Source: Rotaria sordida
Taxonomy: Eukaryota > Rotifera > Eurotatoria > Philodinida > Philodinidae
NCBI GenBank assembly: GCA_905250125.1
Contig: CAJNOL010001296.1
Coordinates: 1-64,000 of the forward strand
Length of the DNA stretch: 64,000 bases
Reading direction: 5' to 3'
The notes below the pieces were generated by a model. The model was given only the letters and a program-made list of their open reading frames with translations, was not told the DNA's origin and ran no database searches. The position numbers and the translations under genes are program-made. The number at the start of each line of letters is the position of its first letter. The stretch's first letter is position 1. This document shows, piece by piece, positions 60,685 through 64,000 of the stretch.

Positions 60685-61489
60685 AATTGTATCCTATCAA
60701 TGAAAACCACTAAAAACCGTTTTATTTCTTTTGAAAAATCACTCTATAGATACCTTCCTTTTCCAAATAGAGACTAATTTCTTCATCATAGAGGGGTTTA
60801 ATCAATAAGCTCAGATCATCAGTGAAAAGATAACAAGAATGAACACGCCCAGACAATTTATTAGATCACAATGGAGACTGAAACTAATTCTCTGTGGAAG
60901 TCCTTAAGGTTATTATCTTTGCTAATATCCATTCGTTATTTACTCAACCATGTATTAAAGCATTTTGCCAAGTAGTTAATATAATTCGACGGGAAGTTTT
61001 TTTTTAAGACGTCGAGTCAAATCTTGCCGATTTTTTCGACTTCAATAATCTTATCAATCTACTAGTTTCTTCCATCTGCTATGCATTGGTTTGATCTGTC
61101 AGGGATGGACAGAACTGTTCTCTATAAATCATCTGTAATTTCTTGTTGTGTTGACAGCACTTTACTTCCAATTAATAATAGTTAGTGTTATCATTACATT
61201 CTTTTATTTTGAGACGACAAAAACAAGAAAAAAACATCAATCAACAAAGTCAACTAACTGTAAGATAATACTCGCCTAGAAAAAAAAACGAGGAACACAC
61301 TTATATAAAAGAAAAAAAAAATAGTCTACAAGTTTTTCTCGTGCGCTCGTTTTCTTCATTCTTCAAATAAGAAAAAGAACAAGTCAATTGAGCGTTCATT
61401 ATTTCCTGAGTTTTTTTCTTGCGTAAATATATATTATATATGCATTCCTGTTTATAGATCATAGAAAAGTTTTGTTAATTAAATATGAT
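60685..61489. other. Upstream of GPCR
   Basis: AT-rich; no promoter element can be assigned with confidence. A TATATATTATATATGC stretch at about 61426-61442 could act as a TATA region. Confidence 0.3.
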
Positions 61490-62963
61490 ATGAATTGTGC
61501 AGAAATATACCGACAAAAAAATTATTCGTTGTCAATCTTAAATCAAGCTTTTAATGATGATTCAGGATCATGGTGGTGGTGGACGAATATTATTGGTATG
61601 TATTATATTCAATATGATACGTTGAAAAAAAAATCCGTGTTTTAAAAATAGAAAAGATTTATTTTGTTTGAAATTGTTTTTTTTTGTTTCTTAAAATGAA
61701 GGATCATCTGATTTTAAAGTTGATTTCTCTAGGTACACTTACATTTGGTTTAATTGGATTAAGTGGTAATTTAATATGTTTTTTGGTAATATGTCGTTTT
61801 TCATTATTTCAACATTCATTTGTCGAATATCTTCGTGCATTAGCATTTTTTGATTTTTTTGCATTATTTTATGAATGTCTTCAATCATTAAATGATTTAT
61901 TTATTTATTTATTTTCAAAAAATTTTTTAAATTTTCGTTTCTCATTTATTTGTAAATTTTATGATTATACAAAACATTCAATAATTTTACTTTCATGTTG
62001 GACAATTGTTGGTTTAACAATTGATCGTCTTATACTTGTTTGTAATCCATGGTCAAAAAAATGGCCAAATTTATCACGTCGTTTATGTAATCGATATTGT
62101 GCTAAATGTATTATATTAATATTTGTATTTTTTTCACTTTTAATTAATCTTCCACAATTAATTTATAAAGAATGGATTTGTCGACCAACAGGTTTTCAAT
62201 ATAGTGCAATGTTTCATAATTTAAATCAAACAAAAAATATTCAATATAAACAAATATGTTCATGTCGTGTTTCACCATTACTTAATTCAAATAAAATGAA
62301 ATTTTTCATTTTTTGGAATAATTATATTTTTCATCTTCTATTTTATACTTTAATACCTGCTATAATCTTAATAGGAAGTAATGCAGGTTGGTTTCTATAT
62401 TTTTTCGTTAAAATAAAAATTCAATTCTATTTTTAGCAATTTTAAAACGTCTTCATGCTCCTCGTCAAATAATAAGTCAACAAAATGAACATATTCGTTC
62501 AAAATTAACAATTACATTAACATTAGTATCATTAATATTTCTTATATTATATTTTCCATATGCAATTGTTCAAACATTATCTTATTTTATAATACGTTAT
62601 TATCAATCTCATTGTAATATTAGTTTAATATTATCATTACATAAATTAAAACGTTTAAGTGAATTATTAAATATAGCTGCATTATGTATAAATTTTTTTA
62701 TTTATATCTTAGGTGTTAATCATTATCGTTCATCAACTATTAAAATGTTAGGTTTACATCATTTTGAAATATTTCAAAAATATTTAATTATTGACCAACA
62801 AAAAAATCTTGATACAACAAATAAATTTATTGAAAAACAAAATTCAAAAATTTTTACACAAACAGATTCTTCAAATACTAAATTATTAAACGTAACATCA
62901 TCATCACATGGTGTATATTCGACATCATCTATTTATAATAATCGTTTATCAAAAGAATTTTAA
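61490..62963 (+). CDS. Class A (rhodopsin-like) GPCR, probable neuropeptide receptor type, three exons
   Basis: Seven hydrophobic segments in a plasma-membrane receptor. Exons: 61490-61595, 61733-62386, 62437-62963; 1287 nt, 428 aa. TM1 has the GN pair (LSGNLICFLVI). TM2 has LRALAFFDFFALF in place of the usual LAxxD. Cys in SFICKFYD before TM3 pairs with a Cys in extracellular loop 2. TM3 ends in TIDRLILVCNP, so the DRY motif is DRL. TM6 carries LILYFPYAI. TM7 has CINFFIYILG in place of NPxxY. The third loop contains RQIISQQNEHIRSKL and the C-tail is Ser/Asn-rich. The N-terminal exon (MNCAEIYRQKN) has no signal peptide, as is usual. The ligand is unknown; the overall pattern resembles FMRFamide- or thyrotropin-releasing-type peptide receptors. 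Confidence 0.85.
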
Positions 62964-64000
62964 TGTTTTTGTTTTTTTCTCTAAAGACGTTTACTTTTCT
63001 TTTCTCTATAAAATTATATGACAAAAAAAAAACAAAAATACTATACAAGCATTGGCAACTATAATTAGCAAAAATTGAACATCCGAAGAAAGTATTCTTG
63101 GCTGTTGAATCAAGCGAATAATTGCTTTTCTAATAATATCTCAGCAATTTTGTTTAAATTATATATTACAGAAAAAGGAAAGTCAATCAGAGTTTTTTTC
63201 TCTCAATAACAAGGGAATATATAATCAATAATTGAAAGTTAAACGAGCTAATCAAGTTTTTATTCTAGTGTTTCAATTATATATATAAATTGTAATAATA
63301 AAACGACATTATTAGAGTGGGCACAACCTTCAAAAGATCCATAATCAAGAAATCATACCGTTTTCAGTACGACAAAACAAAAATTCATTCAATAGTTATA
63401 AACATATTGGAATCAATTGGAACTAACAATGAACAATGTCTTTTCAGGATAGATTAAGCGAAGATCGAGATACCGGATATTGACTCGTAGTTTGGTTATT
63501 CTGAGAATTCTCGTATAAATATTCTTCTTTTTCAATCACTCATTTATAGTAAATCGATTAACAATCGATGAATTAATTCATCTATTTTGTTTTTTTAATG
63601 GAAGTGGCTATGTACACTCAGGTAGGTATTATCAAAAAGTTACTAAATATTGAGTTATATTATAGCCATATATATTCTTTATAATTATTATAATTAAAAT
63701 TTATCAATTGATTAACAATTTTGCTCTATTTATTCTTTATTAAATTCAAATAAAATACAAAGCAAGTATTAGAATCAAAATAATATAAAAGAGAAAGTTA
63801 ATTCAAGTAAAAATCGACTGATTTACAAATATTTCTAGCATTTGCTCTCTTAAATTTTTCAAGGAAATAGTTGTATTTTCTTTATTTTCAATATAACTAA
63901 CATTAATCATACAAAAATATCTTTTTATAAAACAATAATGAAAAAAATTTCTTTTACATTCGTTTCTGATTGTATCTCTAATTTTGACAGTTTTTTTTCT
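62964..64000. other. Downstream of GPCR, AT-rich
   Basis: No gene recognised to the end of the window. Confidence 0.4.

Noticed and set aside
1-64000. CRISPR array, rRNA or tRNA gene
   Set aside because: No regular direct repeats with unique spacers, no rRNA-like segments, and no complete cloverleaf was found by eye. A tRNA could be missed without a covariance search.

Overview
The window looks like nuclear DNA of a bdelloid rotifer (Adineta/Rotaria type). It is AT-rich and its genes are split by short GT-AG introns, many of 44-66 bp. A metazoan-style astacin, a class A GPCR and a B-box/NHL protein sit beside genes whose closest recognisable style is bacterial or fungal. These are an M20 amidohydrolase, a PHB-depolymerase-like hydrolase and a SulP permease of fungal flavour. 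Many small degraded DNA transposons lie between and inside the genes. The assignment is inferred from gene content; no rRNA or mitochondrial marker is present. Two runs of ten N (10032-10041 and 21170-21179) are scaffold gaps.

Layout. 1-10.0 kb holds no recognisable gene; it has degenerate repeats, a 14-bp minisatellite, a probable solo LTR and a 0.6-kb inverted repeat. 10.1-10.5 kb is the last exon of a Cys-rich single-pass membrane protein cut by the first gap. 13.8-20.7 kb is a 13-exon SLC26-type anion transporter (+, 693 aa by my splicing) with two introns swollen to about 2 kb by repeats. 21.2-24.2 kb is an astacin metallopeptidase (-) with repeated C-terminal domains, cut by the second gap. 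27.4-28.6 kb is an intronless M20D amidohydrolase (+). 30.6-32.1 kb is an intronless fucosyltransferase-like type II membrane protein (-). 38.4-40.8 kb is a three-exon C45/Tan-like acyltransferase-hydrolase (+, 416 aa). 42.3-44.5 kb is a two-exon fungal-like SulP (-, 731 aa). 48.1-48.6 kb is an internally deleted piggyBac. 48.9-51.4 kb is a two-exon B-box/coiled-coil/NHL gene (-, 491 aa) whose intron carries a complete short Helitron and a second element. 54.3-55.6 kb is a three-exon PHB-depolymerase-like secreted hydrolase (-, 390 aa). 56.8-59.2 kb is a 1-kb foldback element followed by a 1.2-kb hAT-like element. 61.5-63.0 kb is a three-exon GPCR (+, 428 aa).

Exon joins were worked out by eye from GT-AG sites, phase and family fit. 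In every complete spliced model the summed exon length is a multiple of three. There is no operon-like arrangement; the genes are independent eukaryotic units. No wholly new protein system stands out. The strongest unusual signals are the cluster of probably transferred metabolic genes, the transposon-filled intron joining a B-box exon to an NHL exon, and several distinct small transposon families with multiple copies in one window.
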